64,000 bases of DNA from Pseudomonas sp. SORT22 (lineage in GTDB: Bacteria; Pseudomonadota; Gammaproteobacteria; Pseudomonadales; Pseudomonadaceae). The stretch lies in the NCBI RefSeq assembly GCF_018417635.1, contig NZ_CP071007.1:1922501-1986500 (forward strand), in the 5' to 3' direction. Below are positions 55,417-64,000 of the stretch, piece by piece. The translations under genes were made by a program, and so were the position numbers. Each line of letters starts with the position of its first letter. Position 1 is the stretch's first letter. The notes beneath the pieces are model-generated. The model was given only the letters and a program-made list of their open reading frames with translations. It did no database searches and was not told the DNA's origin.

Positions 55417-57735
55417 TCAACCGGATCTAGAGCCGTGCCGCTTCCCCGGCAACGGCGCAAACAACGCATCGATATCCTCCGCCGCCAAACGCCAGTCCCC
55501 CGCCTGACGCCCATCCAGCACACCCGCCGCCAACGCCGATTTCTCCAGTTGCAACTGCTGGATCTTTTCTTCCACCGTGCCCCGGGTAATCAGCTTGTAG
55601 ACGAACACCGGCTTCTCCTGGCCGATGCGATAGGCACGGTCGGTGGCCTGGTTTTCCGCGGCCGGGTTCCACCACGGATCGTAGTGGATCACGGTGTCCG
55701 CAGCGGTCAGGTTCAAGCCCACACCACCGGCCTTGAGGCTGATCAGGAAGATTTGCAGCTGGCCGCTCTGAAAGTCATGCACCGGCGAGCGGCGATCGCG
55801 GGTCTCGCCAGTCAGCAGGGCATAGGCGATACCGCGGTGCTGCAGTTCGGCCTCGATCAGCCGCAGCATGCTGGTGAACTGCGAGAACAGCAGGACGCGT
55901 CGCCCTTCGGCCAGCAGTTCTTCGAGCATTTCCATCAGGCTGGTGAGTTTGCCGGAGTGGGCGCCGCGCGCGGTCGAGGCTTGGCTGTTGATCAGGCGCA
56001 AATCGCAGCAGACCTGGCGCAGCTTCAACAGCGCTTCGAGGATAATGATCTGGCTGCGCGCCACGCCCTTGCGGGTGATCTCCGCGCGTACTTTCTGGTC
56101 CATGGCCAGGCGCATGGTTTCGTACACGTCACGCTGCGCATCGCTGAGCTCGACCCAGTGGATCATCTCGGTTTTGGCCGGTAGCTCGGTGGCCACTTGC
56201 TCCTTGGTGCGGCGCAGCAAAAAAGGTTTGATCCGTGCATTGAGGTGTTGCAGGCGCTCATCGTTGCCCTGGCGCTCGATCGGCACCCGGTAGTCGCGGT
56301 TGAACGCTTTGGCGTCGCCCAGCCAGCCCGGCAGCAGGAAGTGAAACAGCGACCACAGCTCACCCAGGTGGTTTTCCAGCGGGGTGCCGCTCAGGCACAG
56401 GCGCTGGCGTGCGTCGAGCTGGCGCGCCGCCTGGGCCGCCTTGCTGCCCGGGGTCTTGATGTACTGCGCCTCATCGAGGATCAGCACATGCAGCATCAGG
56501 CCCTTGAAGTGCGCCAGGTCCTTGGGCAGCAGGGCATAGGTGGTCAGTAGCAGGTCGTAGTCCTGCAGGCTGCCGAAATGCTTGCGTCGGCCGATGCCTT
56601 GCAGGGCCAGCACGCGCAAGCCGGGGGCGAAGCGTTCGGCTTCGTCCTGCCAGTTGGGGATCAGGCTGGTGGGCATCACCACCATGGCCGGGCGGGTCAG
56701 GCGTCCGGCATTTTTTTCGCTGAGCAGGTGAGCGAGGGTTTGCAGGGTTTTGCCCAGGCCCATGTCGTCAGCGAGGATGCCGCCGACCTCCAGCTCACGC
56801 AGGGCCTGCATCCAGCTCAGGCCTTCGAGTTGATAGGTGCGCAGGGTGGCGTTCAGGCCTTCAGGCGTTTGCGCCGGTTGCAGGCGGATATCGCGCAGGC
56901 GCTCGGCCAGGCTGCGCACCTGCTCACCGCCTTGCCAGCTCAACGGCAGCTCTTCCAGGGCATTGAGGCGCGTGGCGTCCAGTGTCGGCAGGCGCACGCT
57001 GGTTTCGCCGGGTTCACGCAGGTAAAAGTCGCCCAGGGTTGCCAATACCGGCTTGAGGCGACCGTAGGGCAGGGCCACTTGCAGGTTGCGCCGCACTTCA
57101 CCCACGGGCGCGGGAATCTGCACCAGCAATTGTTCGTCGTCCCGGCGCTTGTGCAACTGCGCAGGGTTGAGCAGTTCCGGGTGGCTGCGCAGCACGTTGA
57201 GCAGAATCGGCAGCAGGCTCAGGCGCTGGCCATTGACCTCGATACCCAGTTCCAGGTCGAACCAGTCCCGGCCGCTGGCCTCGTCGATCTGTGCGTACCA
57301 GTTGTCGACCTCGGCAAGATTGAAGGCGAAGTCGTCGGTGTACTCGATCTCCCAGCCTTGTTCGCGCAGGGACGGCAGGTCATTGAGCATGAAGCGTAGC
57401 CAGGCTGCTTCGGAAGCCAGCTCAAGCAGGTCGCCGGCGCTCTCCGGCAGGGCTTTGCTCTGCCGGGTGGCGATCTTGAAGCCCAGGCGCTGGAGCGTCT
57501 GGCGGATTTGGCTTTCGGCCTCGGCGTGGCGCTGCAGACGTTGGCTGCCAGTACTCTCCAGGCGGCTGACGTCCTTGACTTGCCTGCCGCTGGCGCGAAT
57601 GCCGTCATAGTTGAACGACAGCGCCGCCCGGTGCTGGTGCTGGCGCTGCATCCTGCCGGTTTGCGGCACGTAGGCGCTGAACTCGTGGCTGCCCAGAATC
57701 AGGTGAGGCGTGGGGGCAATACCATCGTTAGGCAT
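55417..57735 (-). CDS. SNF2/Rad54-family DEAD-box-like helicase
   Basis: A 772-residue ATPase. The N-terminal 300 residues are a family-specific helical region; the SNF2 core follows with motif I ADDMGLGKTLQTLAHLL, motif II LILDEAQYIK, and the C-terminal helicase half with LLFSQFTSM, GGVGLNLTAADTVIHYDPWW and motif VI QATDRAYRIGQEKPV. It should translocate on DNA or remodel protein-DNA complexes. Many relatives carry a SWIM zinc finger at the front; none is seen here. It begins four bases after the csiV stop, so the two are one operon. The start fits a GGAG site inside csiV. Confidence 0.92.
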   Translation of the reverse strand: MPNDGIAPTPHLILGSHEFSAYVPQTGRMQRQHQHRAALSFNYDGIRASGRQVKDVSRLESTGSQRLQRHAEAESQIRQTLQRLGFKIATRQSKALPESAGDLLELASEAAWLRFMLNDLPSLREQGWEIEYTDDFAFNLAEVDNWYAQIDEASGRDWFDLELGIEVNGQRLSLLPILLNVLRSHPELLNPAQLHKRRDDEQLLVQIPAPVGEVRRNLQVALPYGRLKPVLATLGDFYLREPGETSVRLPTLDATRLNALEELPLSWQGGEQVRSLAERLRDIRLQPAQTPEGLNATLRTYQLEGLSWMQALRELEVGGILADDMGLGKTLQTLAHLLSEKNAGRLTRPAMVVMPTSLIPNWQDEAERFAPGLRVLALQGIGRRKHFGSLQDYDLLLTTYALLPKDLAHFKGLMLHVLILDEAQYIKTPGSKAAQAARQLDARQRLCLSGTPLENHLGELWSLFHFLLPGWLGDAKAFNRDYRVPIERQGNDERLQHLNARIKPFLLRRTKEQVATELPAKTEMIHWVELSDAQRDVYETMRLAMDQKVRAEITRKGVARSQIIILEALLKLRQVCCDLRLINSQASTARGAHSGKLTSLMEMLEELLAEGRRVLLFSQFTSMLRLIEAELQHRGIAYALLTGETRDRRSPVHDFQSGQLQIFLISLKAGGVGLNLTAADTVIHYDPWWNPAAENQATDRAYRIGQEKPVFVYKLITRGTVEEKIQQLQLEKSALAAGVLDGRQAGDWRLAAEDIDALFAPLPGKRHGSRSG

Positions 57736-57739
57736 CGGG

Positions 57740-58303
57740 TTACTGCTCCATCATCTCCGCAGGCGCAGTGGGAGCGCTGGCTGGCCGGTTGGCCGTGACC
57801 TTGAGCAGCAGGGCCAGGTGGCCGCCGTCGAGGAAGGTCAGTTCTCCATTCTTGATGGTGCTGTTGCTCTGCTTGAGCGGTTCGCTCAAGGTCACGCTGC
57901 CATTGCCGTCGAACTGGTTGACCCAGAAACTGGCATCAACGGCGATGAAGCGTTCTTCCTTGACGGTCAGGTTGCCCTCGATGGGGAACTGGCCGAAGTG
58001 TTCTTCGCCGTCGCTGATCGCCACCGTGCCGGCATCCTGTTTCCAGGCTTTGTGCAGCAGCACGGTGTACTGGTTCGGGTCGGCGGCAAGCTTGGCCGCC
58101 TCGTCGGTGAGCGCTGGTTGGCGCAGGTCACCCTCGGCGACGATCTGGGCGCCATTGCGCCAGTCTTCCGGGGCCGACTTGCTGGTAATCGCCGGCACGG
58201 CGTTCTGCCGTACCAGGATCATTTCGACCTGATAGGTGCCGTTGGCAAATGCCGTCGGGGCAATCAGTGCCAGCAGCAGGGTCAGGCTACGCGTTGCACG
58301 CAT
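57740..58303 (-). CDS. CsiV-family periplasmic protein
   Basis: A 187-residue exported protein with signal peptide about 1-20 (LIAPTAFA), followed by the CsiV/DUF family domain (YQVEMILVRQNAVP; SVTLSEPLKQSNSTIKNGELTF). In Shewanella-like and Pseudomonas genomes it accompanies mfd. The homolog's role is poorly known. It begins ten bases after mfd, on the same strand, so mfd-csiV-helicase is one unit. Confidence 0.88.
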   Translation of the reverse strand: MRATRSLTLLLALIAPTAFANGTYQVEMILVRQNAVPAITSKSAPEDWRNGAQIVAEGDLRQPALTDEAAKLAADPNQYTVLLHKAWKQDAGTVAISDGEEHFGQFPIEGNLTVKEERFIAVDASFWVNQFDGNGSVTLSEPLKQSNSTIKNGELTFLDGGHLALLLKVTANRPASAPTAPAEMMEQ

Positions 58304-58313
58304 GGATCTTCCT

Positions 58314-61300
58314 TCACGCAGATTGTGGGGTCAGGCGCTCGAACAGCGCCTCAAGGTTGTTGAAGCGTTCTTCTGGGCGCTCCATCGGCACCAGGAACTT
58401 GAACTGGGTGGCGCCTTCGAACTTGTAGCGTTTGGGCTGGCCCTGGATCAGCTTGATCAGCACCAGCGGATCGACCGGGGTCTCGGCTTCGAATTCGATC
58501 TTGCCGCCGTTGGGCCCGGCATCGACTTTCTTGATCCCGAGTTTTTCCGCCTGCAGCTTGAGCAGGGTCAGGCGCACCAGGTTCTTGGTCGGCTCCGGCA
58601 GCAGGCCGAAGCGGTCGATCATCTCCACTTGCAGGTCCTTGAGGCCGTCTTCATCCACCGCCGAGGCGATGCGCTTGTAGAGGATCAGCCGCGCATGGAC
58701 ATCCGGCAGGTAGTCCTCGGGAATCAGCGCCGGCAGGCGCAGGTTGATTTCCGGGCCGCCGCCCATCGGCTGGTCGAGGTTCGGCTGGGCGCCCTTGCGG
58801 ATGGCCTTGACCGCGCGCTCGAGCATTTCCATGTACAGGGTGAAGCCGACTGCCTGGATCTGCCCGCTCTGGCCTTCGCCGAGCAGCTCGCCGGCGCCGC
58901 GGATTTCCAGGTCGTTGGTAGCCAGGACGAAACCTGCGCCCAGGTCCTGGGTGTTGGCGATGGCTTCCAGGCGCTTCTCGGCGTCCGGAGTGATCTGCTG
59001 GCGCGGCGGGGTGAGCAGGTAGGCGTAGGCCTGGTGGTGGCTGCGCCCGACCCGGCCGCGCAACTGGTGCAACTGGGCCAGGCCGAACTTGTCGGCGCGC
59101 TCGATGATGATGGTGTTGGCGCTCGGCACGTCGATGCCGGTCTCGATGATGGTCGAGGCGATCAGCACGTTGAAGCGCTTGTGGTAGAAGTCGCTCATCA
59201 CCTGTTCGAGTTCGCGTTCGCGCATCTGCCCGTGGCCGATGCCGATGCGGGCCTCCGGCACCAGTTCGGCGAGGTCGGCGGCGCATTTCTCGATGCTTTT
59301 CACATCGTTGTGCAGGTAGTACACCTGGCCACCGCGCAGCAGCTCACGCAGCAACGCCTCTTTGACCGTGCTCTTGTTCTGCTCCATGACAAAGGTGCGC
59401 ACCGACAGCCGGCGTGCCGGCGGCGTGGCGATGATCGACAGGTCGCGCATGCCGGCCACGGCCATGTTCAGGGTGCGCGGGATTGGCGTGGCGGTCAGGG
59501 TGAGGATGTCCACCTCGCTGCGCAGGGCCTTGAGCTGTTCTTTCTGGCGCACACCGAAGCGGTGTTCTTCGTCGATGATCACCAGGCCCAGGTCTTTGAT
59601 CTTGACGTCGTCCTGCAACAGCTTGTGGGTGCCAATGACGATGTCGATCTTGCCTTCGGCCAGGTCCGCCACCGCGGCAGCGACTTCCTTGGGCGACTTG
59701 AAGCGGCTCATCACTTCAACCGTTACCGGCCAGTCGGCAAAGCGGTCGCGAAAACTGTTGTAGTGCTGCTGGGCGAGCAGGGTGGTGGGCACCAGGATCG
59801 CCACCTGGCGACCGCCATGCACGGCAATGAAGGCTGCGCGCATGGCCACTTCGGTCTTGCCGAAGCCGACGTCGCCGCACACCAGGCGGTCCATCGGCTT
59901 GGCCGCGAGCATGTCCTCGCGCACCGCCTCGATAGCGCTCTGCTGGTCGGGGGTTTCCTCGAAGGGGAAGCCTGCGCTGAAGGTGGCGTAGTCCACCGAC
60001 GGGTCGGCGAAGGCATAGCCCTTGCGCGCGGCGCGGCGGGCATAGATGTCGAGCAGTTCGGCGGCCACGTCGCGCACCTGTTCGGCAGCCTTGCGCTTGG
60101 CTTTCTGCCAGGCTTCGGAGCCGAGCCGGTGCAGCGGCGCCAGGGCGTCGTCGCTGCCGGTGTAGCGGGCGATCAGGTGCAGGTTGGCTACCGGCACATA
60201 GAGCTTGGCGCCCTCGGCGTATTCGAGGGTGAGGAACTCGGCGGCCTGGTTGTCGATTTCCAGGGTCGCCAGGCCCAGGTAGCGGCCCACGCCATGGTCG
60301 ATATGCACCACCGGCGCGCCTTCGCGCAGCTCGGTGAGGTTTTTGATCACCGCATCGTTGTTGGCGTCGCTGCGCTTGTCGCGGCGCCGGCGCTGCATCA
60401 CCCGCTGGCCGAACAGCGGGCTCTCGGCGACCAGGGCAATGGCCGGGTCGTCCAGCAGCAGGCCTTCGTCCAGCGGGGCGATGGTGATCGCCAGGCGCGC
60501 CTTGCCAGCGACGAAAGCGCTCCAGCTGTCGACGGTCTGCGGGCGCAGCTTCAGGCGTTCGAGCAGTTCCAGCAATACTTCGCGGCGCCCCGCCGATTCG
60601 GCGGTGAACAGCACGCGGCCAGGGAACGTCTCGAGAAACCCCGACAGCGCCGCCAATGGCTGGTTGGCCTTGGCTTCGATGGCAAGGTTGGGCAGGACCT
60701 GGGCCGGGAAGCGTTCGCGGCCGACCCCGCTGTCGAGGTCATCCTGGCTGACCACCACCCGCGGCCAGCTTTTGAGCCGGGCAAAGCAGTCTTCCACCGG
60801 CATGAACAGCTCGGCCGGCGGCAGCAGCGGCCGCGCCGGGTCGATGCGACGCTCCTCATAACGGTTGCGTACATCGCTCCAGAAGTGTTCGGCGGCCTGC
60901 TCGACACCGGGCAGGGAGAACACCTGGGTGTCCTGGGGCAGGTAGTCGAACAGGGTCGAGGTGTCGTCGAAGAACAGCGGCAGGTAGTACTCGATGCCGG
61001 CCGGAGTGATGCCGCTGGAAAGGTCCTGGAAGATCGGGCAGCGGCGAAAATCAACGTCGAAGCGCTCGCGAAAGCGCGCCTTGAAACGCGTCACCGCATC
61101 TTTTTGCAGCGGGAACTCGCGGGCCGGCAGCAGCCGCACCGACTCGACCTTGTCGATCGAGCGCTGGGTTTCCGGGTCGAAGGTGCGCAAGGTCTCGATT
61201 TCATCATCGAACAGGTCGATGCGGTACGGCAGCTTGCTGCCCATCGGGAACAGGTCGATCAAGGCGCCGCGCACGGCAAATTCGCCGTGCTCGTAGACCG

Positions 61301-61763
61301 TGTCGACACAGCGGTAGCCGCTGGCTTCAAGACGCGTGCGCATCTGCTCGACATCGAGCTTCTGGCCGATGTCCAGCACCAGGCTGCTGCCGAGCAAGAA
61401 GCGCGTCGGCGCCAGGCGGTGCAGGGCGGTGGTGATCGGCACCACGAGAATGCCGTGATCGAGCTCCGGCAGCCGGTACAGGCTGGAGATGCGTTGGGAG
61501 ATGATGTCCTGGTGCGGCGAGAACAGGTCGTAGGGCAGGGTTTCCCAGTCGGGGAACGGCAGCACCGGCAGCTCGGGCGCAAAAAAGCGCAGCTCCTGCT
61601 CGAGGCGGTCAGCGCTCTGGCTGTCGGCGGTCAGCAGCAGGGTGAAGCGTTTGGCGGCGCTGGCCGCTTCGGCAATGGCCAGGCTCAGGGCGGCGCCCGG
61701 CAGGTTGCCCCAGGTTTGTTTGCCGGCAGTGGCCGGCAGGTGCGGTAGACGCAGAACAGGCAC
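58314..61763 (-). CDS. mfd: Transcription-repair coupling factor
   Basis: A 1149-residue translocase removing RNA polymerase stalled at DNA lesions and recruiting UvrA. Order: UvrB-like domains (1 to about 350), RNA polymerase interaction domain (about 480-550; HIDHGVGRYLGLATLEI), superfamily 2 motor (GDVGFGKTEVAMRAAF; IIDEEHRFGVRQKEQLK; TATPIPRTLNMA; QLRGRVGRSHHQAYAYLL) and C-terminal D7. Full length. Promoter region faces gap. First gene of a unit with csiV and the helicase. Confidence 0.97.
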   Translation of the reverse strand: MPVLRLPHLPATAGKQTWGNLPGAALSLAIAEAASAAKRFTLLLTADSQSADRLEQELRFFAPELPVLPFPDWETLPYDLFSPHQDIISQRISSLYRLPELDHGILVVPITTALHRLAPTRFLLGSSLVLDIGQKLDVEQMRTRLEASGYRCVDTVYEHGEFAVRGALIDLFPMGSKLPYRIDLFDDEIETLRTFDPETQRSIDKVESVRLLPAREFPLQKDAVTRFKARFRERFDVDFRRCPIFQDLSSGITPAGIEYYLPLFFDDTSTLFDYLPQDTQVFSLPGVEQAAEHFWSDVRNRYEERRIDPARPLLPPAELFMPVEDCFARLKSWPRVVVSQDDLDSGVGRERFPAQVLPNLAIEAKANQPLAALSGFLETFPGRVLFTAESAGRREVLLELLERLKLRPQTVDSWSAFVAGKARLAITIAPLDEGLLLDDPAIALVAESPLFGQRVMQRRRRDKRSDANNDAVIKNLTELREGAPVVHIDHGVGRYLGLATLEIDNQAAEFLTLEYAEGAKLYVPVANLHLIARYTGSDDALAPLHRLGSEAWQKAKRKAAEQVRDVAAELLDIYARRAARKGYAFADPSVDYATFSAGFPFEETPDQQSAIEAVREDMLAAKPMDRLVCGDVGFGKTEVAMRAAFIAVHGGRQVAILVPTTLLAQQHYNSFRDRFADWPVTVEVMSRFKSPKEVAAAVADLAEGKIDIVIGTHKLLQDDVKIKDLGLVIIDEEHRFGVRQKEQLKALRSEVDILTLTATPIPRTLNMAVAGMRDLSIIATPPARRLSVRTFVMEQNKSTVKEALLRELLRGGQVYYLHNDVKSIEKCAADLAELVPEARIGIGHGQMRERELEQVMSDFYHKRFNVLIASTIIETGIDVPSANTIIIERADKFGLAQLHQLRGRVGRSHHQAYAYLLTPPRQQITPDAEKRLEAIANTQDLGAGFVLATNDLEIRGAGELLGEGQSGQIQAVGFTLYMEMLERAVKAIRKGAQPNLDQPMGGGPEINLRLPALIPEDYLPDVHARLILYKRIASAVDEDGLKDLQVEMIDRFGLLPEPTKNLVRLTLLKLQAEKLGIKKVDAGPNGGKIEFEAETPVDPLVLIKLIQGQPKRYKFEGATQFKFLVPMERPEERFNNLEALFERLTPQSA

Positions 61764-61947
61764 GGGAGGTCGAGCTCCAAGCGTTGCGACAAAGACGCCA
61801 ATTGTACCGGGCGCAGGCCCGCGCTGTCAGGTTTGTGCAGGCTAAAAGCATGTAGTGCGATGCTGGCGACAGGCGCTCATTGCCCGATGGGCTGCGGGGC
61901 GTCATAATGTAGCCCCTTTTTTCTGTCCCTACATGTGGAAGGTTCCC

Positions 61948-63396
61948 GTGACTCAGAAGCCCGACCAGTGTCTTGGTGAGTGGATTGATCGTGAAGCGCT
62001 TGCAGAAGCGATGATCCCGCTTATCGGTCAGCTCTACCGCAATAACAATGTGGTGAGCTCGATCTATGGCCGTAGCCTGATCAACCGCTCGGTGATCTCG
62101 ATCCTCAAAGCACACCGCTTTGCCCGTCATCGCCAGACCGACGAAACCGAACTGTCTGTACACGAGACATTCCCGCTGCTCAAAGCCATGAGCGAGCTGA
62201 AACTGGGCGCCGCCTCGGTCGACCTGGGCAAGCTGGCCAACAAGTTCAAGCAAGAAGGCAACGGCCGTACTGCCGAGCAGTTCGTGCGTGAAGAAATGGC
62301 TGACGTGGTTGGCCAGCAAAACGCTTCGGCACGCAAAGGCACCGACGTCGTGCTGTACGGCTTCGGTCGTATCGGCCGCCTGCTGGCGCGCATCCTGATC
62401 GAAAAAACCGGTGGTGGCGACGGCCTGCGTCTGCGCGCCATCGTCGTGCGCAAAGGCGCCGAGAACGATCTGGTCAAGCGTGCCAGCCTGCTGCGTCGTG
62501 ACTCGGTGCACGGCCCGTTCGATGGCACCATCACCATCGACGAAGCCAACAACACCATCACCGCCAACGGCAACCTGATCCAGGTTATCTACGCCAAGAA
62601 CCCGAGTGAAGTCGACTACACCCAGTACGGCATCGAGAATGCCCTGATCGTCGACAACACCGGTGTATGGCGCGACGCCGACGGCCTGGGCCAGCACCTG
62701 GCCTGCCCGGGCGCGGCCCGCGTGATCCTCACCGCACCTGGCAAGGGCGCGCTGAAGAACATCGTGCACGGCATCAACCATGGCGAAATCAGCGCTGATG
62801 ACAAGATCATCTCCGCGGCTTCCTGCACCACCAATGCCATCGTTCCTGTGCTCAAAGCGGTCAACGACAAGTTCGGTATCGTCAACGGCCACGTTGAAAC
62901 CGTTCACTCGTTCACCAACGACCAGAACCTGATCGACAACTTCCACAAGGGCAGCCGTCGTGGCCGCGCCGCGCCGCTGAACATGGTTATCACCGAGACC
63001 GGTGCCGCCACTGCAGCCGCCAAGGCACTGCCAGTGCTCAAGGGCAAGCTGACCGGCAATGCGATCCGCGTACCAACGCCGAACGTGTCGATGGCCATCC
63101 TCAACCTGAACCTGGAAAAAGCCACCAATCGCGAAGAGATCAACGAGTACCTGCGCCAGATGGCCATGCACTCGGACCTGCACAAGCAGATCGACTACGT
63201 GAGCTCCCAGGAAGTGGTCTCCACCGACTTCGTCGGTTCGCGCCACGCCGGTGTGGTCGATGCCGAAGCCACCATCTGCAACGATAACCGTGTTGTCCTG
63301 TACGTCTGGTACGACAACGAATTCGGTTACAGCTGCCAGGTAGTGCGCGTGATGGAAGACATGGCTGGCGTCAATCCGCCTGCTTTCCCACGCTAA
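61948..63396 (+). CDS. gap: Long-form glyceraldehyde-3-phosphate dehydrogenase
   Basis: A 482-residue GAPDH with a 125-residue N-terminal extension ahead of the normal domain. Core: NAD loop VVLYGFGRIGRLLARIL, catalytic cysteine in SAASCTTNAIVPVL, and YVWYDNEFGYSCQVV. This long form (GapB-like of P. aeruginosa PA3001) is separate from the glycolytic one and is probably used in a different direction or with NADP; that is inference. The GTG at 61948 is preferred because GGAAGG precedes it by five bases; ATG 61933 has no ribosome site. Strong terminator follows. Confidence 0.94.
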   Translation: MTQKPDQCLGEWIDREALAEAMIPLIGQLYRNNNVVSSIYGRSLINRSVISILKAHRFARHRQTDETELSVHETFPLLKAMSELKLGAASVDLGKLANKFKQEGNGRTAEQFVREEMADVVGQQNASARKGTDVVLYGFGRIGRLLARILIEKTGGGDGLRLRAIVVRKGAENDLVKRASLLRRDSVHGPFDGTITIDEANNTITANGNLIQVIYAKNPSEVDYTQYGIENALIVDNTGVWRDADGLGQHLACPGAARVILTAPGKGALKNIVHGINHGEISADDKIISAASCTTNAIVPVLKAVNDKFGIVNGHVETVHSFTNDQNLIDNFHKGSRRGRAAPLNMVITETGAATAAAKALPVLKGKLTGNAIRVPTPNVSMAILNLNLEKATNREEINEYLRQMAMHSDLHKQIDYVSSQEVVSTDFVGSRHAGVVDAEATICNDNRVVLYVWYDNEFGYSCQVVRVMEDMAGVNPPAFPR

Positions 63397-63416
63397 GCTT
63401 GGCTTGATCGTGAAAG

Positions 63417-63445
63417 ACGGGAACCTCAGGGTTCCCGTTTTTTTT
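63417..63445 (+). terminator. Terminator of gap
   Basis: ACGGGAACC and GGTTCCCGT flank TCAG and are followed by eight Ts. Confidence 0.9.
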
Positions 63446-63469
63446 GCCTGAATTTTCCCTGGAGGCTGG

Positions 63470-64000
63470 ATGCGCAAGGCAGTGTTGATCGGTGCGATGC
63501 TGGGCCTGGCCGGGTGCGGGCAGGGCAACACCCTGGAGCGCATCAGTGGCCCGACCATGGGCAGCAGCTACACCGTGCAGTATGTGCGTACGCCCCAGGG
63601 GCCGGCACCGGAGCTGGTCAAGCGCGAGGTCGAGCGGATTCTCGAGGGTGTCGACAGGCGTTTTTCCACCTACCGTAGTGATTCTTTGACCGAAGCTTTC
63701 AACAGGCTGCCGGCCAATAGCTGTCAGTCGATGCCGGCCGATGTACTGCAACTGGTGCGGGTCGGCGAGCAACTGGCGCAGCAAAGTGACGGCGCTTTTG
63801 ACCTGACCGTGGAGCCCTTACTCGACCTGTGGGGCTTTGGCCCGCAGTCGCGGATGGAAAAAGTACCGGATGCCCAGGCCCTGGCTGCCACTCGCCAGCG
63901 GGTCGGGCATGGGCATTTGCGCATAGTTGGCGAGCAGCTGTGCAAGGATGCGCCGGTGGAAGTGGACTTCAACAGCATCGCCGCCGGGCATGCCGTAGAC
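63470..64000 (+). CDS. apbE: FAD:protein FMN transferase, partial at window edge
   Basis: The first 177 residues of a flavinyltransferase that attaches FMN to threonine of target proteins such as NqrB/NqrC. Lipoprotein signal with lipobox LAGC (C16), then GPTMGSSYTVQYV and SDGAFDLTVEPLLDLWGFG, standard ApbE motifs, with NSIAAGHAVD at the edge. ATG 63470 follows GGAGG. In P. aeruginosa nqrA-F lie between gap and apbE, as I remember; here apbE follows gap directly. What lies beyond 64000 is not seen. Confidence 0.93.
   Translation, partial: MRKAVLIGAMLGLAGCGQGNTLERISGPTMGSSYTVQYVRTPQGPAPELVKREVERILEGVDRRFSTYRSDSLTEAFNRLPANSCQSMPADVLQLVRVGEQLAQQSDGAFDLTVEPLLDLWGFGPQSRMEKVPDAQALAATRQRVGHGHLRIVGEQLCKDAPVEVDFNSIAAGHAVD

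Noticed and set aside
58236..61748. A 1170-codon open frame opposite mfd
   Set aside because: Composition is biased to Gln, Val, Gly, Ala and His with no motif, and it lies exactly opposite a full-length mfd. High GC removes stops from the complement; there is no ribosome site or neighbour support.

Overview
The window is chromosomal DNA of a Pseudomonas, most like the P. putida / P. fluorescens side of the genus. The support is high GC content, REP/REPIN palindromes of the Pseudomonas type, near-consensus ANR, LexA and PsrA sites, and gene order. As I remember the P. aeruginosa PAO1 map, two conserved blocks are visible: a sensor/response-regulator/dgt/YqjE group through moaB-moeA, slt, uup, fadBA, topA, sulA-lexA, psrA, nagZ and mfd to gap (the PA3044-PA3001 neighbourhood), and an aer-acnA-rlmM-tusA block (PA1561-1564). 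These are joined by other modules. I see no prophage, IS element, CRISPR array or rRNA. There is one tRNA.

Layout. 1-2431: 3' two-thirds missing BvgS-like sensor kinase and its BvgA-like regulator. 2.7-5.6 kb: dGTPase, a 470-bp repeat-rich gap, then a three-gene membrane-stress cluster (DUF883, YqjE, small protein). 5.6-9.0 kb: ammonium transporter with a sigma54-like promoter and a terminator inside its leader, then a CPA2 antiporter. 9.2-11.3 kb: glutaredoxin, endolysin-like M15 peptidase, an unknown gene under a perfect LexA box, and a pseudouridine synthase. 11.4-21.3 kb: aer with an ANR box, a CPBP protease, acnA, rlmM, tusA, MATE exporter, pdxB. 21.4-27.2 kb: ABC exporter with a TetR-type operator upstream, chemoreceptor, lipoprotein-type malate:quinone oxidoreductase. 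27.2-30.1 kb: glycine-zipper protein, tRNA-Pro(CGG), YgdR-like lipoprotein, moaB-moeA. 30-32.8 kb: a two-gene GDP-mannose/glycosyltransferase unit. 33-38.6 kb: YegS-like kinase, NarL-type two-component pair, a degenerate Hpt-like gene divergent from cheV, MOSC protein. 38.7-43.8 kb: slt, uup, a universal stress protein and a small membrane protein. 44.3-50.7 kb: fadBA, DUF1653, topA. 50.8-53.7 kb: two small conserved proteins, the sulA-lexA operon and psrA. 53.8-64 kb: a cytoplasmic YkuD enzyme next to nagZ, SNF2 helicase, CsiV, mfd, long-form gap and a partial apbE.

How it fits together. Several control circuits can be read directly: SOS (three LexA boxes over lexA-sulA and one orphan gene), fatty-acid sensing (two PsrA boxes at psrA, with fadBA nearby), low-oxygen control of aer, and nitrogen-type sigma54 control of amt. 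Most coding content is ordinary housekeeping. The points most worth a second look are the LexA-controlled unknown gene beside an endolysin-like peptidase, the amt leader, the Hpt-like protein lacking its histidine and carrying a Cys/His-rich tail, and the signal-less YkuD enzyme coupled to nagZ.
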